A stretch of DNA of 52,348 nt from an uncultured Selenomonadales bacterium (GCA_900315925.1 ONAV01000022.1:1-52348), one strand, 5' to 3'; numbered from the stretch's first letter, positions 1-8,213 are shown. The notes: a model not told the origin generated them from the sequence alone. Numbers and translations are program-made.

Positions 1-395
1 TCCCGGCGGCGTGTAATCACCGTCATCGTTTCCCGGATACGCTGCAACGCCTTATATACATCAGCTTTTGCACAGGTCATGGTCGTAGGTAAAAAAGCCG
101 TAACACCGGTCTGCACCAGAAAACGGCTCATGACTGCCAGCGTATCTTCCGTTGCATCCATCGTGTCCGCCCCGGCACAGCCATGGATATGCAGATTGAT
201 AAAGCCCGGCGAAACATAGGCGCCCCGCGCATCTGTCAGCGTCAGCGGCTTACCCTGCCAGCATTTTCCTTTTTCCCATGCAGAATCCAACGTTTCACGT
301 GAAACAATTCCTATAATTTTCCGATCAAACAACAGGGCGCAGCCGTCTAAAATTTTGTCGTTCAACACAATACGCCCGTTACGAATTGCATGCAT
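1..395 (-). CDS. nagA: N-acetylglucosamine-6-phosphate deacetylase, N-terminal part
   Basis: Amidohydrolase that deacetylates GlcNAc-6-phosphate to glucosamine-6-phosphate in cytoplasmic aminosugar use and cell-wall recycling. The 131 visible residues give the N-terminal beta-sandwich strand (NGRIVLNDKILDG near residues 6-18) followed by SPGFINLHIHGCAGADTMD at 62-80, which carries the HxH metal ligands and the G-x-D pattern typical of NagA. The gene runs off the left edge, so the C-terminal two thirds are not seen. ATG 395 is chosen because TTGGAG lies 9 nt upstream; an in-frame ATG at 413 is possible but has no ribosome site. A sigma-70-type promoter lies at 520-548 on the same strand. Confidence 0.9.
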   Translation of the reverse strand, partial: MHAIRNGRIVLNDKILDGCALLFDRKIIGIVSRETLDSAWEKGKCWQGKPLTLTDARGAYVSPGFINLHIHGCAGADTMDATEDTLAVMSRFLVQTGVTAFLPTTMTCAKADVYKALQRIRETMTVITRRR

Positions 396-519
396 GCTGT
401 TACGCTCCAACATCCCAAAAATTTGAAAATACAGATTGTATGGATTTACAATTTTTTAGCAAATCCCTGACCATAAACCATCGCGTCATTAACACGTTAT
501 TATAATGCTCTGATAATTT

Positions 520-548
520 ATTATATCATAAATACTGCAGCCTGTTAA
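520..548 (-). promoter_or_regulatory. promoter for nagA
   Basis: On the minus strand TTAACA (543-548), a 17-nt spacer and a perfect TATAAT (520-525). The transcript would have a leader of about 120 nt before the nagA start. Confidence 0.6.
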
Positions 549-655
549 AGCAACTCCTTTGTCAAAATGCAAGAGCGACGATCCCCGCGCAGAGGAATTC
601 AATACGATTCACTTACTACGTTACCTGCGGCAATGTAAACTGACTGAATTTTCCA

Positions 656-684
656 TTTACAACTAAAAATTAAAGATTTATAAT
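656..684 (+). promoter_or_regulatory. promoter for the GGDEF sensor gene
   Basis: TTTACA (656-661), a 17-nt spacer and a perfect TATAAT (679-684), about 65 nt before the start codon at 754. Confidence 0.6.
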
Positions 685-753
685 GTAATAGAATAAATGT
701 GATATAAAATTGAGTAATTTCAAACGTTACCAACCTGTCAAGGGGCAAATGAA

Positions 754-2487
754 ATGCATTCCATCCGTATGAAAATTACCGCAATGACCATCGCGGCAAT
801 TCTGACCAGTCTGCTAACTTTTATCGTCATCGGCTTTTTCACCCTCGGAAAAGAAAACGACCAGAACTCGGTAGAAAAAATGAATCTGCTGAGCCAGAAC
901 GCAGCGCAAACAGCCGACGCACGTCTCCACAGCCTTAAAACAGCAGTAGATATTACCGCTCATATTGCCGAACATTCGCTGGATACCGTTAATCTGAAAA
1001 ACTACGGCGTATCACTGGCGTCTCTTGATATAACCTGGCGTACGCCGGAGCAGAGAAAACAGCTGGATACTTTTATGCAAAAACACTTGCGGGAAGTGCA
1101 GCAGGCTTTCGGCAATGTCGCCGATTATACCAGCGGTATCGTCAGCTATTATTACTATATCAACCCGGAGATCGGCACATCGGAACAGGGTTTTTTCTAT
1201 TCAAAGATCGGCAAGCCGTCTTTTGTAAAAAACGATTCGATGATTTCCGCCCGGCCTGACCCCGCCGACAAGGAAAACAGCGCCTGGTATTTCGAACCGG
1301 TAACAAAAGGCAGAGCCTGCTGGGTCGGTCCCTATAAGGCCCATCTTTTGGGAAAACTGCCCACGGTCTCCTATGTGATGCCGATTTATAATTACGGCGT
1401 GTTGATCGGTGTACTGGGCATGGATACCCTGTTTTACAGCATAACCTCCCCGGTACAGGCCATGCGGGTCTATGACACCGGTTTTGCCTTCCTGCTGAAC
1501 GACAAAGGACAGATTATTTTCCATCCCTCCATCTCGGCAGGCAAGGCGCCGGAAGAAATCAGCACCGGCCTCAGCGCCAACATGTTTCAGGAACCAACCA
1601 ACGGAAATCATCTGATCCGTTATAAGATGAATGGGGAGGAGCGGCAGCTTTCTTTTTCCACCCTGTCCAACGGAATGAAACTGGTGGTGACGGCGCCGGT
1701 GGCTGAAATCTTTTCTACCTGGCGGCAGACGGCCCGCTTCATCCTGCTGGCAGCCATTGCGATTCTTGCCGTGTTTATCGTGGCCACCCTGTTCATTGCC
1801 GGCGCTTTAACCAAACCGTTGCTGCAGCTTGCCCAGGCATCCCAGAAACTGGCCTCCGGCAATTTCAACGCGAAACTGGATTATGACGGCGAAGATGAAC
1901 TGGGTATCCTAACCAGATCCTTCCGGCAGATGCGGGACCATCTGCAGATGTATATCAGCGACCTGAACAGCCGGGCCTATTCTGACGCCCTGACCGGAAT
2001 CAAGAACAAGGGAGCCTTTGATATTTATGCCGGTCGCCTGAACAACAGCATAAAACTGAGTGCGGAACAGGACGGCCCGGAATTTGCCGTTGTCATGTTC
2101 GACTGCAATTGGCTGAAAGAAATCAACGATGCCTACGGACACGAACGGGGCGATATCTACCTTCGGGCAGCCAGCCATGCAATCTGCGAGACTTTCACCC
2201 ACAGCCCTGTGTTCCGGCTTGGCGGCGATGAATTTGCGACCCTGCTCCAGGGAAGCGATTATAAACACCGTGACGAACTGCTGCAGGCCTTTGACAAAAA
2301 GACGGAAGAAGTCGCCGCGACCGTTTCCCATCCCTGGGAAAAAGTGGATGTGGCCAGGGGGATCGCCGTGTTCCGACCGGGAGAGGATGCCGGTGTGGAA
2401 CAGGTCCTGCGCCGCGCGGACGAGCAAATGTACGAAAACAAAAGGCAGCTTAAACTTGTGGAAACACCGACTCAACCTGCGTATTAG
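754..2487 (+). CDS. Cache-HAMP-GGDEF diguanylate cyclase
   Basis: 577-residue membrane sensor predicted to make cyclic di-GMP. A first membrane segment at about residues 9-30 and a second at about 327-350 enclose an extracytoplasmic dCache-like ligand-binding region (about 40-320, with YYYYINPEIGT and LIGVLGMDTLF). A HAMP linker (about 350-400, LTKPLLQLAQASQKLASGNF) leads to a GGDEF domain. The active loop RLGGDEF (G490-F494) is intact and so is the DALTGIKNKGAF start, so the enzyme should be active; no RxxD inhibitory site was obvious. Ribosome site AAGGGG 9 nt before ATG. Monocistronic, with its own promoter and a hairpin terminator after it. The ligand cannot be told from sequence. Confidence 0.9.
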   Translation: MHSIRMKITAMTIAAILTSLLTFIVIGFFTLGKENDQNSVEKMNLLSQNAAQTADARLHSLKTAVDITAHIAEHSLDTVNLKNYGVSLASLDITWRTPEQRKQLDTFMQKHLREVQQAFGNVADYTSGIVSYYYYINPEIGTSEQGFFYSKIGKPSFVKNDSMISARPDPADKENSAWYFEPVTKGRACWVGPYKAHLLGKLPTVSYVMPIYNYGVLIGVLGMDTLFYSITSPVQAMRVYDTGFAFLLNDKGQIIFHPSISAGKAPEEISTGLSANMFQEPTNGNHLIRYKMNGEERQLSFSTLSNGMKLVVTAPVAEIFSTWRQTARFILLAAIAILAVFIVATLFIAGALTKPLLQLAQASQKLASGNFNAKLDYDGEDELGILTRSFRQMRDHLQMYISDLNSRAYSDALTGIKNKGAFDIYAGRLNNSIKLSAEQDGPEFAVVMFDCNWLKEINDAYGHERGDIYLRAASHAICETFTHSPVFRLGGDEFATLLQGSDYKHRDELLQAFDKKTEEVAATVSHPWEKVDVARGIAVFRPGEDAGVEQVLRRADEQMYENKRQLKLVETPTQPAY

Positions 2488-2526
2488 CCTTTTCCTGTTT
2501 CTCCGGTATACACAAACTGAATCAGC

Positions 2527-2569
2527 AAAGAGCCGAAGCATATCCAACAGGATACGCCCCGGCTCTTTT
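2527..2569 (+). terminator. rho-independent terminator after GGDEF gene
   Basis: Arms AAAGAGCCG and CGGCTCTTTT enclose an inner TATCC/GGATA stem; the right arm ends in a T run. It lies between convergent genes. Confidence 0.75.
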
Positions 2570-2600
2570 CATTTGCTATATGTGATTGTATTCATCCTTT

Positions 2601-3575
2601 TTATTTTGCTTTCTTCAGCATATACAGCGGATCGATATTCTCCCCGTCCACGAACACTTCGAAATGCAGATGAGGACCGGTACTGTATCCGGTGCTTCCC
2701 ACAAAACCGATGATTTCACCTTTGCGTACCTGCTGGCCCGCGGAAACGGCAATGCCGCTCATATGCCCGTAAGCACTTTCATACCCGTTACCGTGACGGA
2801 TCTTTACAAACTGCCCGTAACCGCCGTTCCAGCCTGCCATATCCACTGTTCCCATGGCCGCGGCATACACCGGCGTACCGATGTCCACCGCAATATCCAG
2901 ACCGGGATGCCAGTCGAAGCCGCCGTTGATAGGACCCGTCCGGCCTCCGTAATAGGAACTGATGACACCGCCGTCCGTAGGCCAAAGGTCCGGTAACGTG
3001 GACAGACGGTTGTTCCGCCCTTCAATGACTGTCAGCAGTTCATGCATGTTTTTTTTCTGCTGGTCAATCTGGGCCGTCAGGTTCTTATTCTGGGCCGCCG
3101 CCACATCCAGCATGCTGATGTCCGCGCCGGGACCACCCTTGCCGCTGTAAGACGGATCTGTCGATTTAACGCCCTGCGCCGCCCCAATCGAATCAAGGCT
3201 GCTGGAAAATTCCCGGTCGCCGCTGTTCTGGATCACCGCGCGGCGCAACTTGGTTTCCAGCGTATGGATCTCGCTCATGTCCCGCAGCATTTTTTCATTA
3301 TCTTCCAGCAACGACTGGAGTTTTGCTTCCTGCTCCGACTTGTGGTCAAGATATTCCCGGTACGCCGTCTTATCAATTTGGGTGTGATGATACTGCCAGC
3401 CGTAAAACCCGGCCGCCCCTGCCAGACATACAAACACAACAGCCAAAACCCCTGCCAGCGTCATCACTTTTTTCCGGGTTACGGAAAAAATTTTATCCTG
3501 CCCGTTGTCCCGGGGAATGATCAGTTGAACCACTGGTTCCGTATTCATTTCTTCTAATTTGTTATTCTCTTCCAT
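2601..3575 (-). CDS. membrane-anchored M23 (LytM-type) peptidoglycan endopeptidase
   Basis: 324 residues. A short cytoplasmic N-terminus is followed by one membrane segment (about 36-61), a coiled-coil stalk rich in Q, K and E (about 65-115) and a C-terminal M23 domain. The zinc ligands are visible: H223 and D227 in WHPGLD, and HxH at 302-304 in HLHFEV. The architecture resembles periplasmic M23 proteins of the NlpD/MepM type, so the likely role is cutting peptide cross-bridges during growth or activating amidases. Start taken at ATG 3575, where GGTGAG lies just upstream; an in-frame ATG at 3614 has no clear ribosome site. The flippase gene 3670-5268 lies upstream on the same strand. Confidence 0.85.
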   Translation of the reverse strand: MEENNKLEEMNTEPVVQLIIPRDNGQDKIFSVTRKKVMTLAGVLAVVFVCLAGAAGFYGWQYHHTQIDKTAYREYLDHKSEQEAKLQSLLEDNEKMLRDMSEIHTLETKLRRAVIQNSGDREFSSSLDSIGAAQGVKSTDPSYSGKGGPGADISMLDVAAAQNKNLTAQIDQQKKNMHELLTVIEGRNNRLSTLPDLWPTDGGVISSYYGGRTGPINGGFDWHPGLDIAVDIGTPVYAAAMGTVDMAGWNGGYGQFVKIRHGNGYESAYGHMSGIAVSAGQQVRKGEIIGFVGSTGYSTGPHLHFEVFVDGENIDPLYMLKKAK

Positions 3576-3669
3576 GCTCTCACCAGTATGATTAAAGTTA
3601 TGCAGCGTTTCCATCCACTTTCAGCAAAACCAGTATACGCGAAACCTTTGACGATTTTATGTCAGACAT

Positions 3670-5268
3670 TCACTCTTTAAATGCGCCCAGCCGCTGCCCG
3701 ATACGCAGGATACGGCTGCCAAGATATGGCAGGCTCTCCAGGTCTTCTTTCGTGAGGCCGCCGATGAACGTTAAGACTACGCCGTAAACAATGGCCGCAA
3801 CCGGGATGCACAGCAGAAGAACCCAGCCTCCCAGTCCGGACGCCGCGCACAGGACGCCCAGTATGGCAGCGCCCATGACGCCGGCCGCGACCAGCGGTTT
3901 CAGGAAAACAGGCAACGACATTTTATAGCCTGTCAGCTTATAAATAAAGTACATATTAATCAGCGCCGCCACGCCGAAATCCGCCACGGTAGCCATAGCG
4001 GAACCGCGAATACCCAGCCAGGGAATAGCGGTCAGCGTCCAGTTCAGCAGGACCTTTACCACGCAGGCAGCGACCATATTGAGAACCGGAATACTGGTAC
4101 GCCCCATGCCCTGCAGCACCGCCGTGCTGACCTGATGCATACCCAGCAGCACGATGCCGATGCTCATGGCCTGGATGGCCGATGCGGCGCCGGGCGCATT
4201 GTAAATCAGCCCCGCCACCTTTTCCGCCAGGAAGAACAGCCCCATAAAACAGGGAAAGGTCACGATCATGGCAACCCGGAACGCCACGCCGGTCTTGTGG
4301 CGGATGCTTTCCTGCAGGCCCAGGGCGCGTGCTTCCGAAATGGCAGGCACCAGACTGATGGCCAACGCCGCCGTAAAAATCGTAGACAAGTTCACCAACG
4401 GTACAGCCATGCCGGTCAGGTAACCGAACAATTCTGTGGCGTGGCGCACATCAAAGCCGGCCACTTCCAGCCGCTGGGGCACAATAAGCAGATCCAGGTT
4501 GGCCACGATGGGCAGCATCAGGCTGGTAAGGGAAACCGGCAGCGCCAGCTTCAGGAGACGTGAAATAATGGACGAAGACGTTTCCGGAACCGCATCCATA
4601 TTTTGCAGGCTCTGCTTTGCTTTCAGGTCTTTTTTCAGCCGCTGGTAGAAAAACATCAGCACCAGCAACGCGCAGAACGCGCCGGCGCCCGCCCCCATAC
4701 TGGCCCCGCCTGCCGCTGCAGCCAACCCCTTGGGCAGGAAATAGGAAGCAAAAAACAGCATGGTGACAACCCGTACCAGCTGTTCCGTAATTTCGGAACA
4801 GGCGGTAGGCGTCATAATCTGCCAGCCCTGCAGATACCCGCGGAAGCTGGCCAAAAATGTTACGAAAAATACCGCCGGCGCCAGGGCAATGATCGAGTAA
4901 TAGGCCCGGGCGTCCCGTATAAACTGCCAGTCGATCAGTTTCTGCGCGCCGAAGAACAGCGCCAGCGAAAAGACCAGTCCGGTTACAAACAGCAGACGCA
5001 GGGTAACGTGGAAAACCCGTTCCGCGCCTTTGAAATCATTTTTGGCTACCTTTTCCGCCGTCACGATGGAAATCGCCACCGGTATGCCCGCCGAGGAAAC
5101 CGTAATCGCCATCAGGTAAATAGGAAAGCCCATCTGGTACAGACCGATGCCTTCCCCGCCCAGCACACGGCTCAACAATATCCAGTTCAGCGCGCCGATG
5201 ACCTTCACCACGATACTGGATACGGTGAGGATCAGCGTGCCTTTCAGAAAACTGTTATCGCTTTTCAT
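3670..5268 (-). CDS. SpoVB/MurJ-like polysaccharide flippase (MOP superfamily)
   Basis: 532-residue polytopic membrane protein with about 14 hydrophobic segments. The N-terminus (FLKGTLILTVSSIVVKVIGA, then GEGIGLYQMGFPIY) is typical of the SpoVB branch of the MOP exporters, which move lipid-linked glycans such as lipid II or polysaccharide units across the inner membrane. It could be the lipid II flippase or a capsule or sporulation-derived paralogue; the sequence does not decide this. AAGGAG lies 6 nt before ATG 5268, and a good promoter is at 5302-5330. The M23 endopeptidase lies 94 nt downstream, which fits a cell-wall theme. Confidence 0.85.
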   Translation of the reverse strand: MKSDNSFLKGTLILTVSSIVVKVIGALNWILLSRVLGGEGIGLYQMGFPIYLMAITVSSAGIPVAISIVTAEKVAKNDFKGAERVFHVTLRLLFVTGLVFSLALFFGAQKLIDWQFIRDARAYYSIIALAPAVFFVTFLASFRGYLQGWQIMTPTACSEITEQLVRVVTMLFFASYFLPKGLAAAAGGASMGAGAGAFCALLVLMFFYQRLKKDLKAKQSLQNMDAVPETSSSIISRLLKLALPVSLTSLMLPIVANLDLLIVPQRLEVAGFDVRHATELFGYLTGMAVPLVNLSTIFTAALAISLVPAISEARALGLQESIRHKTGVAFRVAMIVTFPCFMGLFFLAEKVAGLIYNAPGAASAIQAMSIGIVLLGMHQVSTAVLQGMGRTSIPVLNMVAACVVKVLLNWTLTAIPWLGIRGSAMATVADFGVAALINMYFIYKLTGYKMSLPVFLKPLVAAGVMGAAILGVLCAASGLGGWVLLLCIPVAAIVYGVVLTFIGGLTKEDLESLPYLGSRILRIGQRLGAFKE

Positions 5269-5301
5269 CAGCTTCTCCTTAAAAATGCAAGATACATGAT
5301 A

Positions 5302-5330
5302 ATATTATCCTTTTTATCCGCATTTGACAA
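5302..5330 (-). promoter_or_regulatory. promoter for the SpoVB-like flippase
   Basis: Minus strand TTGTCA (5325-5330), 17-nt spacer, TAATAT (5302-5307), 34 nt before the start codon. It sits in a 327-bp divergent intergenic region that also carries the rubrerythrin promoter. Confidence 0.65.
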
Positions 5331-5493
5331 GCATTTCATGGGGTTTTTTATAATTCGTTACCAAATTTGCCTGCGATACCGATGAAAAAACCGTGTCCTT
5401 CTTTCGATGTACCGGGAACGATCCCCCTCTTTCTTTGGCGTAATCCATCTGTAAAATACTATTTTGGTACAGATTAATTCACAAATTGTTTCG

Positions 5494-5522
5494 TTGACAG
5501 GGGTTCCCCGCAATGCTATACT
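5494..5522 (+). promoter_or_regulatory. promoter for rubrerythrin
   Basis: Perfect TTGACA (5494-5499), 17-nt spacer and TATACT (5517-5522). The spacer begins with a GGGG-TT-CCCC inverted repeat, a possible repressor site. Leader of about 67 nt. Confidence 0.75.
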
Positions 5523-5595
5523 TTTTTTACGAGGAACGGTAGTATCCGTACCATAGAGATATTTAATGTATTAAAAAGATACGGAGGTAATCATC

Positions 5596-6138
5596 ATGAA
5601 AAAATTCGTTTGTTCTGTTTGCGGCTATGTGTATGAAGGAGCCGAACCCCCGGCAAAATGCCCCCAGTGCGGCGCTCCTGCTTCCAAATTTGTAGAGCAG
5701 GCCGGCGATATGACCTGGGCTGCCGAACATGTTGTAGGCGTAGCCGCTGATGTTCCCGAAGATATTAAAGCCGACCTGCGCGCCAACTTCAACGGCGAAT
5801 GCACCGAAGTAGGCATGTACCTGGCCATGGCCCGCGTCGCATTCCGGGAAGGCTATCCGGAAATCGGCCTGTACTGGGAAAAAGCTGCGTACGAAGAAGC
5901 AGAACATGCCGCTAAGTTTGCGGAACTGCTGGGCGAAGTTATTACTGACAGCACCAAAAAGAATCTGGAAATGCGCGTAGAAGCTGAAAACGGCGCAACC
6001 GCCGGCAAGACCGACCTGGCAAAACGCGCCAAAGCGCTGAACCTGGACGCAATTCATGACACCGTTCATGAAATGGCGCGGGACGAAGCCCGTCACGGCA
6101 AAGCATTCAAAGGCCTGCTGGAAAGATATTTTAAATAA
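5596..6138 (+). CDS. rubrerythrin with N-terminal rubredoxin domain (reverse rubrerythrin, NADH peroxidase type)
   Basis: 180 residues. The rubredoxin FeS4 site comes first (C6, C9, C22 and C25 in CSVCG and CPQCG), followed by a ferritin-like diiron four-helix domain with the [10 protein letters not shown] and EEAEHAAKF helices and a later [13 protein letters not shown] helix. This domain order is that of reverse rubrerythrins, which reduce hydrogen peroxide with electrons from NADH-linked rubredoxin reductase in strict anaerobes. Strong ribosome site ACGGAGGT 8 nt before ATG. Single gene between its own promoter and terminator. Confidence 0.92.
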   Translation: MKKFVCSVCGYVYEGAEPPAKCPQCGAPASKFVEQAGDMTWAAEHVVGVAADVPEDIKADLRANFNGECTEVGMYLAMARVAFREGYPEIGLYWEKAAYEEAEHAAKFAELLGEVITDSTKKNLEMRVEAENGATAGKTDLAKRAKALNLDAIHDTVHEMARDEARHGKAFKGLLERYFK

Positions 6139-6169
6139 TCCGTAAGAGAATTCAATTACATTAGAGCAC

Positions 6170-6204
6170 AAAACCGGCTTTCTTTTTATAGGAAGCCGGT
6201 TTCT
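6170..6204 (+). terminator. terminator after rubrerythrin
   Basis: Arms AAACCGGCTT and AAGCCGGTTT around a short T-rich loop, followed by TCTTCC. Confidence 0.75.
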
Positions 6205-6209
6205 TCCGC

Positions 6210-6239
6210 TTGACAACAGTGTTGCAACTCATATATAAT
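6210..6239 (+). promoter_or_regulatory. promoter for tRNA-Pro
   Basis: Perfect TTGACA (6210-6215), 18-nt spacer and perfect TATAAT (6234-6239), about 55 nt before the tRNA. Confidence 0.75.
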
Positions 6240-6300
6240 AGCAGTGCTGTAAAGCTATACGGAACGCTTCAGCAATGTTGGAAACAGTTCCGGATCACGT

Positions 6301-6377
6301 CGGGGCATAGCGCAGGTTGGTAGCGCACCTGCCTTGGGAGCAGGGGGTCGCAGGTTCAAATCCTGCTGCTCCGACCA
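6301..6377 (+). tRNA. tRNA-Pro(TGG)
   Basis: Complete cloverleaf: acceptor CGGGGCA pairs with TGCTCCG (one G-T), anticodon loop CTTGGGA with anticodon TGG, T arm GCAGG-TTCAAAT-CCTGC, CCA encoded. Its last 48 bases form the left attachment site of the island, so the tRNA stays functional after integration. Confidence 0.95.
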
Positions 6378-6378
6378 T
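6330..6378. repeat. attL: 49-bp core repeat within tRNA-Pro
   Basis: Identical to 16710-16758 at all 49 positions. It covers the anticodon stem-loop, T arm, acceptor 3' side and CCA. Bases just outside differ at both ends, which sets the repeat limits. Confidence 0.93.
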
Positions 6379-6384
6379 AAAAAA

Positions 6385-6427
6385 TAAGCCCGGAGGCCAG
6401 TAGAATCAAGGCTTCCGGGCTTTCTTA
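6385..6427 (+). terminator. terminator just inside attL
   Basis: AAGCCCGGAGGCC and GGCTTCCGGGCTT form a strong stem followed by TCTTATT. It lies on the island side of attL, so the island supplies the terminator for the tRNA-Pro transcript. Confidence 0.75.
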
Positions 6428-6474
6428 TTGGCAGCGAATAACTTTATCTTGTGAAAGTGAAAGAGCCGGAAACG

Positions 6475-6516
6475 TACCCAAAATCACCCCAAACATACCC
6501 AAAAATGTACCCAAAA
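6475..6516. promoter_or_regulatory. candidate integrase arm-type sites, left end
   Basis: Three TACCCAAAA boxes (6475-6483, 6496-6504, 6508-6516) and a degenerate one (CACCCCAAA, 6486-6494). The last two boxes form a 21-bp block (6495-6515) that recurs in the same orientation at 16641-16661, inside the right end of the island. Confidence 0.55.
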
Positions 6517-6684
6517 AATCATGCGCTTTTAGCAAGATTTTTAAAACCATTGTTACCCTGCCAAACTTCCACAGAAGCCCCGGAAGGCCCGATTCTATTT
6601 CGGCGCGATAGTTTGTATGCGTCGCCCGTCAAAAACGCGCCTACGGGCATTCTGTGCGGTCGGCATTTTTAGACCGGCAATAAA

Positions 6685-6718
6685 AAAAGACTGCCAGCCG
6701 AAGCCAGCAGTCCATTTC
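6685..6718 (-). terminator. terminator of the leftward cargo operon
   Basis: On the minus strand GACTGC and GCAGTC arms, with an inner TGGCTTCGGCTG loop, are followed by seven T. Confidence 0.7.
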
Positions 6719-6720
6719 TT

Positions 6721-7041
6721 TTACCGCTTCATCATCCGCCGTGCAGTTTCTCTTATCTCCTTTGCTCGGTATATTCGTTCTTTATATAACGCTGGATAGC
6801 GTTTCGCTCTTTCTGCCGCTTCGCCTGAATTCTTGAATATGTCCTTCATATCCTCCGCCTTTTCCAGCATGTAACCAATTACGTAATCAACATTGCTATA
6901 GTCTATGCTGTGCGTGAGCATTTCAGTTATTGTCCCTCCCAAGGCAACAAAAATACAAACCATTTCATCCCGGCGCGCTTCGTCCCGCATCTTCTTATAT
7001 TGCTCTATCGATAATACCTTGCAGTCTACTAAAGTTTCCAT
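6721..7041 (-). CDS. hypothetical island protein
   Basis: 106 residues, not recognised. Soluble, rich in charged helix-forming residues, with a highly basic C-terminal half (ERAKRYPALYKERIYRAKEI) and no signal peptide. It is the last gene of a leftward cluster of small genes, 3 nt after the preceding stop, with AAGGA about 10 nt upstream of its ATG. Being in the cargo position next to attL it may serve immunity or helper interference, but nothing in the sequence shows this. Confidence 0.6.
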   Translation of the reverse strand: METLVDCKVLSIEQYKKMRDEARRDEMVCIFVALGGTITEMLTHSIDYSNVDYVIGYMLEKAEDMKDIFKNSGEAAERAKRYPALYKERIYRAKEIRETARRMMKR

Positions 7042-7044
7042 AGC

Positions 7045-7449
7045 TCAAGCGTCCTTCACTTTCAACACTTGCCGGAAGGCGTGGGCTTCAGCAGGGAATT
7101 TTTCCTGTATAAACTTTAAGGTTTCCTGCTTCCCTTCATCAGACAGAGATTCAAAGGCTTCTAATAATCGTTTGAACCGTTTAAATGATGCCAACAGTTC
7201 CGGATCAGCTTCAAGCATTGATTTAATTGCCCTGAGCTCGTACACGTCGGCTTCCTCTTCGGTAATTACTGCGCGGTTTACCAGTTCTTTCAGCCCATCG
7301 GATAGACCAGTAAAGCCGGTAAAGATAACCTGAATTTCCTTAATGCTACGGCCTTGTCCTTTTGCAAACAGGAAACGGATTTCGTTGTCTTCCATGCTCT
7401 GCAAAAAGTTAATCTTTCTTCCGTTGCTTTCCACAGACGACACATACAT
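7045..7449 (-). CDS. hypothetical island protein
   Basis: 134 residues, not recognised. Predicted largely helical, with a hydrophilic N-terminus and a repeated charged-helix pattern in the second half (LLASFKRFKRLLEAFESLSD). Its ATG overlaps the stop of the upstream gene (TAATG), a sign of translational coupling. AGGAGG lies 8 nt before the start. The fold cannot be named from sequence alone. Confidence 0.65.
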   Translation of the reverse strand: MYVSSVESNGRKINFLQSMEDNEIRFLFAKGQGRSIKEIQVIFTGFTGLSDGLKELVNRAVITEEEADVYELRAIKSMLEADPELLASFKRFKRLLEAFESLSDEGKQETLKFIQEKFPAEAHAFRQVLKVKDA

Positions 7450-7778
7450 TATTTTCCCTCCTCTGCCGTATTATCGCATTGATTCAACAAGTCCTCCAAG
7501 TCTGATATACCGCACCGAAAACCTAAATTAAAAGCGTCCTCGTACATGCCGCAAAGCAAAGCATAGAAATCTTCATCTCCCGCAAACTTTTCGAATTCAT
7601 CCGGGAAGTGAAACCAGTACAGCTTATCATTCGCCGCATGGTGGCGCGCCTCATTTCTTGCTTTAAAAAATCCTTCAATAGCTTCAACGCACTTCGCCTG
7701 ATCATAGTCAGGGTGTTTGGCCATTAAGGAATCCGTTACCGCTTTTACAGTTCTGAAAGAAACAATATCTGTAATCAT
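7449..7778 (-). CDS. hypothetical island protein
   Basis: 109 residues, acidic and helical. The C-terminal YEDAFNLGFRCGISDLEDLL recalls small phage proteins that end in an AF-x-LGFR-x-G helix, but I cannot assign a family. Start at 7778 supported by AGGAG 8 nt upstream. No own promoter was seen on this strand, so it probably depends on read-through from the ribbon-helix-helix gene. A predicted opposite-strand promoter overlaps the region just before its ribosome site. Confidence 0.65.
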   Translation of the reverse strand: MITDIVSFRTVKAVTDSLMAKHPDYDQAKCVEAIEGFFKARNEARHHAANDKLYWFHFPDEFEKFAGDEDFYALLCGMYEDAFNLGFRCGISDLEDLLNQCDNTAEEGK

Positions 7779-7795
7779 TTTCTTCTACTCCTATC

Positions 7796-7824
7796 TTGAT
7801 AATTGGCACGCATTCGGTTAAAAT
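7796..7824 (+). promoter_or_regulatory. promoter of a candidate small RNA
   Basis: TTGATA (7796-7801), exactly 17 nt, TAAAAT (7819-7824). It points rightward, against all neighbouring genes. Confidence 0.55.
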
Positions 7825-7830
7825 AGAAAT

Positions 7831-7908
7831 GTGCCATCAAAGTGATTGACCGTCCTATGGTAGCACATCCGGGCCGCTTGTTATTGCCAGTAACAGGCGG
7901 CTTTTTTG
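7831..7908 (+). ncRNA. candidate antisense small RNA of the island
   Basis: About 78 nt between a good promoter and a strong terminator. Hairpin 1 pairs ATGTGC-CAT (7829-7837) with ATG-GCACAT (7857-7868, bulged). Hairpin 2 pairs GCCGCTTGTTA (7873-7883) with TAACAGGCGGC (7891-7901) around a 7-nt loop and runs into TTTTTT (7902-7907). No open reading frame lies on this strand. It is complementary to the transcript linking the ribbon-helix-helix gene to the gene at 7449-7778. Alternative: hairpin 1 is a leftward terminator and hairpin 2 a stray rightward one. Confidence 0.45.
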
Positions 7909-7910
7909 GT

Positions 7911-8120
7911 TCATTTGCGTAAAGCTTGCATCTTGCGGAATGCTTCGAGCAAGTCTTTCCGGCGCTCCATATCCTCTTTTACCAGCGTGACGAGCAGGGT
8001 TGTTTTGTCCAGCCCTCTTGCGTCTGCCAGCGTATCGATCATTTCCTTTTCTTCTTCAGAAATTCTGATATTTACGGAAACATTACGAGCTTTGCCGGAT
8101 TCCTTTAATGGACGTATCAA
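7911..8120 (-). CDS. ribbon-helix-helix DNA-binding protein (Arc/CopG-like)
   Basis: 69 residues. The segment NVSVNIRISEEEKEMIDTLA is a ribbon-helix-helix N-terminus: an alternating beta strand, then helix A, with a second helix in DKTTLLVTLVKEDMERR. Such proteins are small dimeric repressors. The TTG at 8120 is preferred over the upstream ATG at 8138 because AAGGAGGT lies between the two, 6 nt before the TTG. The upstream region holds a promoter (8256-8284) and a perfect 10-bp inverted repeat (8214-8223/8247-8256), which suggests autoregulation and control of the cargo genes downstream. Confidence 0.75.
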   Translation of the reverse strand: MIRPLKESGKARNVSVNIRISEEEKEMIDTLADARGLDKTTLLVTLVKEDMERRKDLLEAFRKMQALRK

Positions 8121-8213
8121 AAAAACACCTCCTTTCATTCTATTTTTTTGCGGAATAAAAACGCATGAATACTGACTTCCAACACTATAATAATTTACGT
8201 CCGATAATACACA

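Larger units (their letters stand above)
396..753. other. intergenic region between divergent genes
   Basis: 358 bp without a gene. It holds the leftward nagA promoter (520-548) and the rightward promoter of the GGDEF gene (656-684). No other conserved structure was recognised. Confidence 0.6.
6379..6720. other. left-end non-coding region of the island
   Basis: 342 bp without a credible gene. It contains the tRNA terminator (6385-6427), the integrase arm-type boxes (6475-6516) and the terminator of the leftward cargo operon (6685-6718). Confidence 0.6.

Noticed and set aside
6451-6672. 73-codon plus-strand ORF near attL
   Set aside because: Built from the TACCCAAA arm boxes and low-complexity sequence; no ribosome site.
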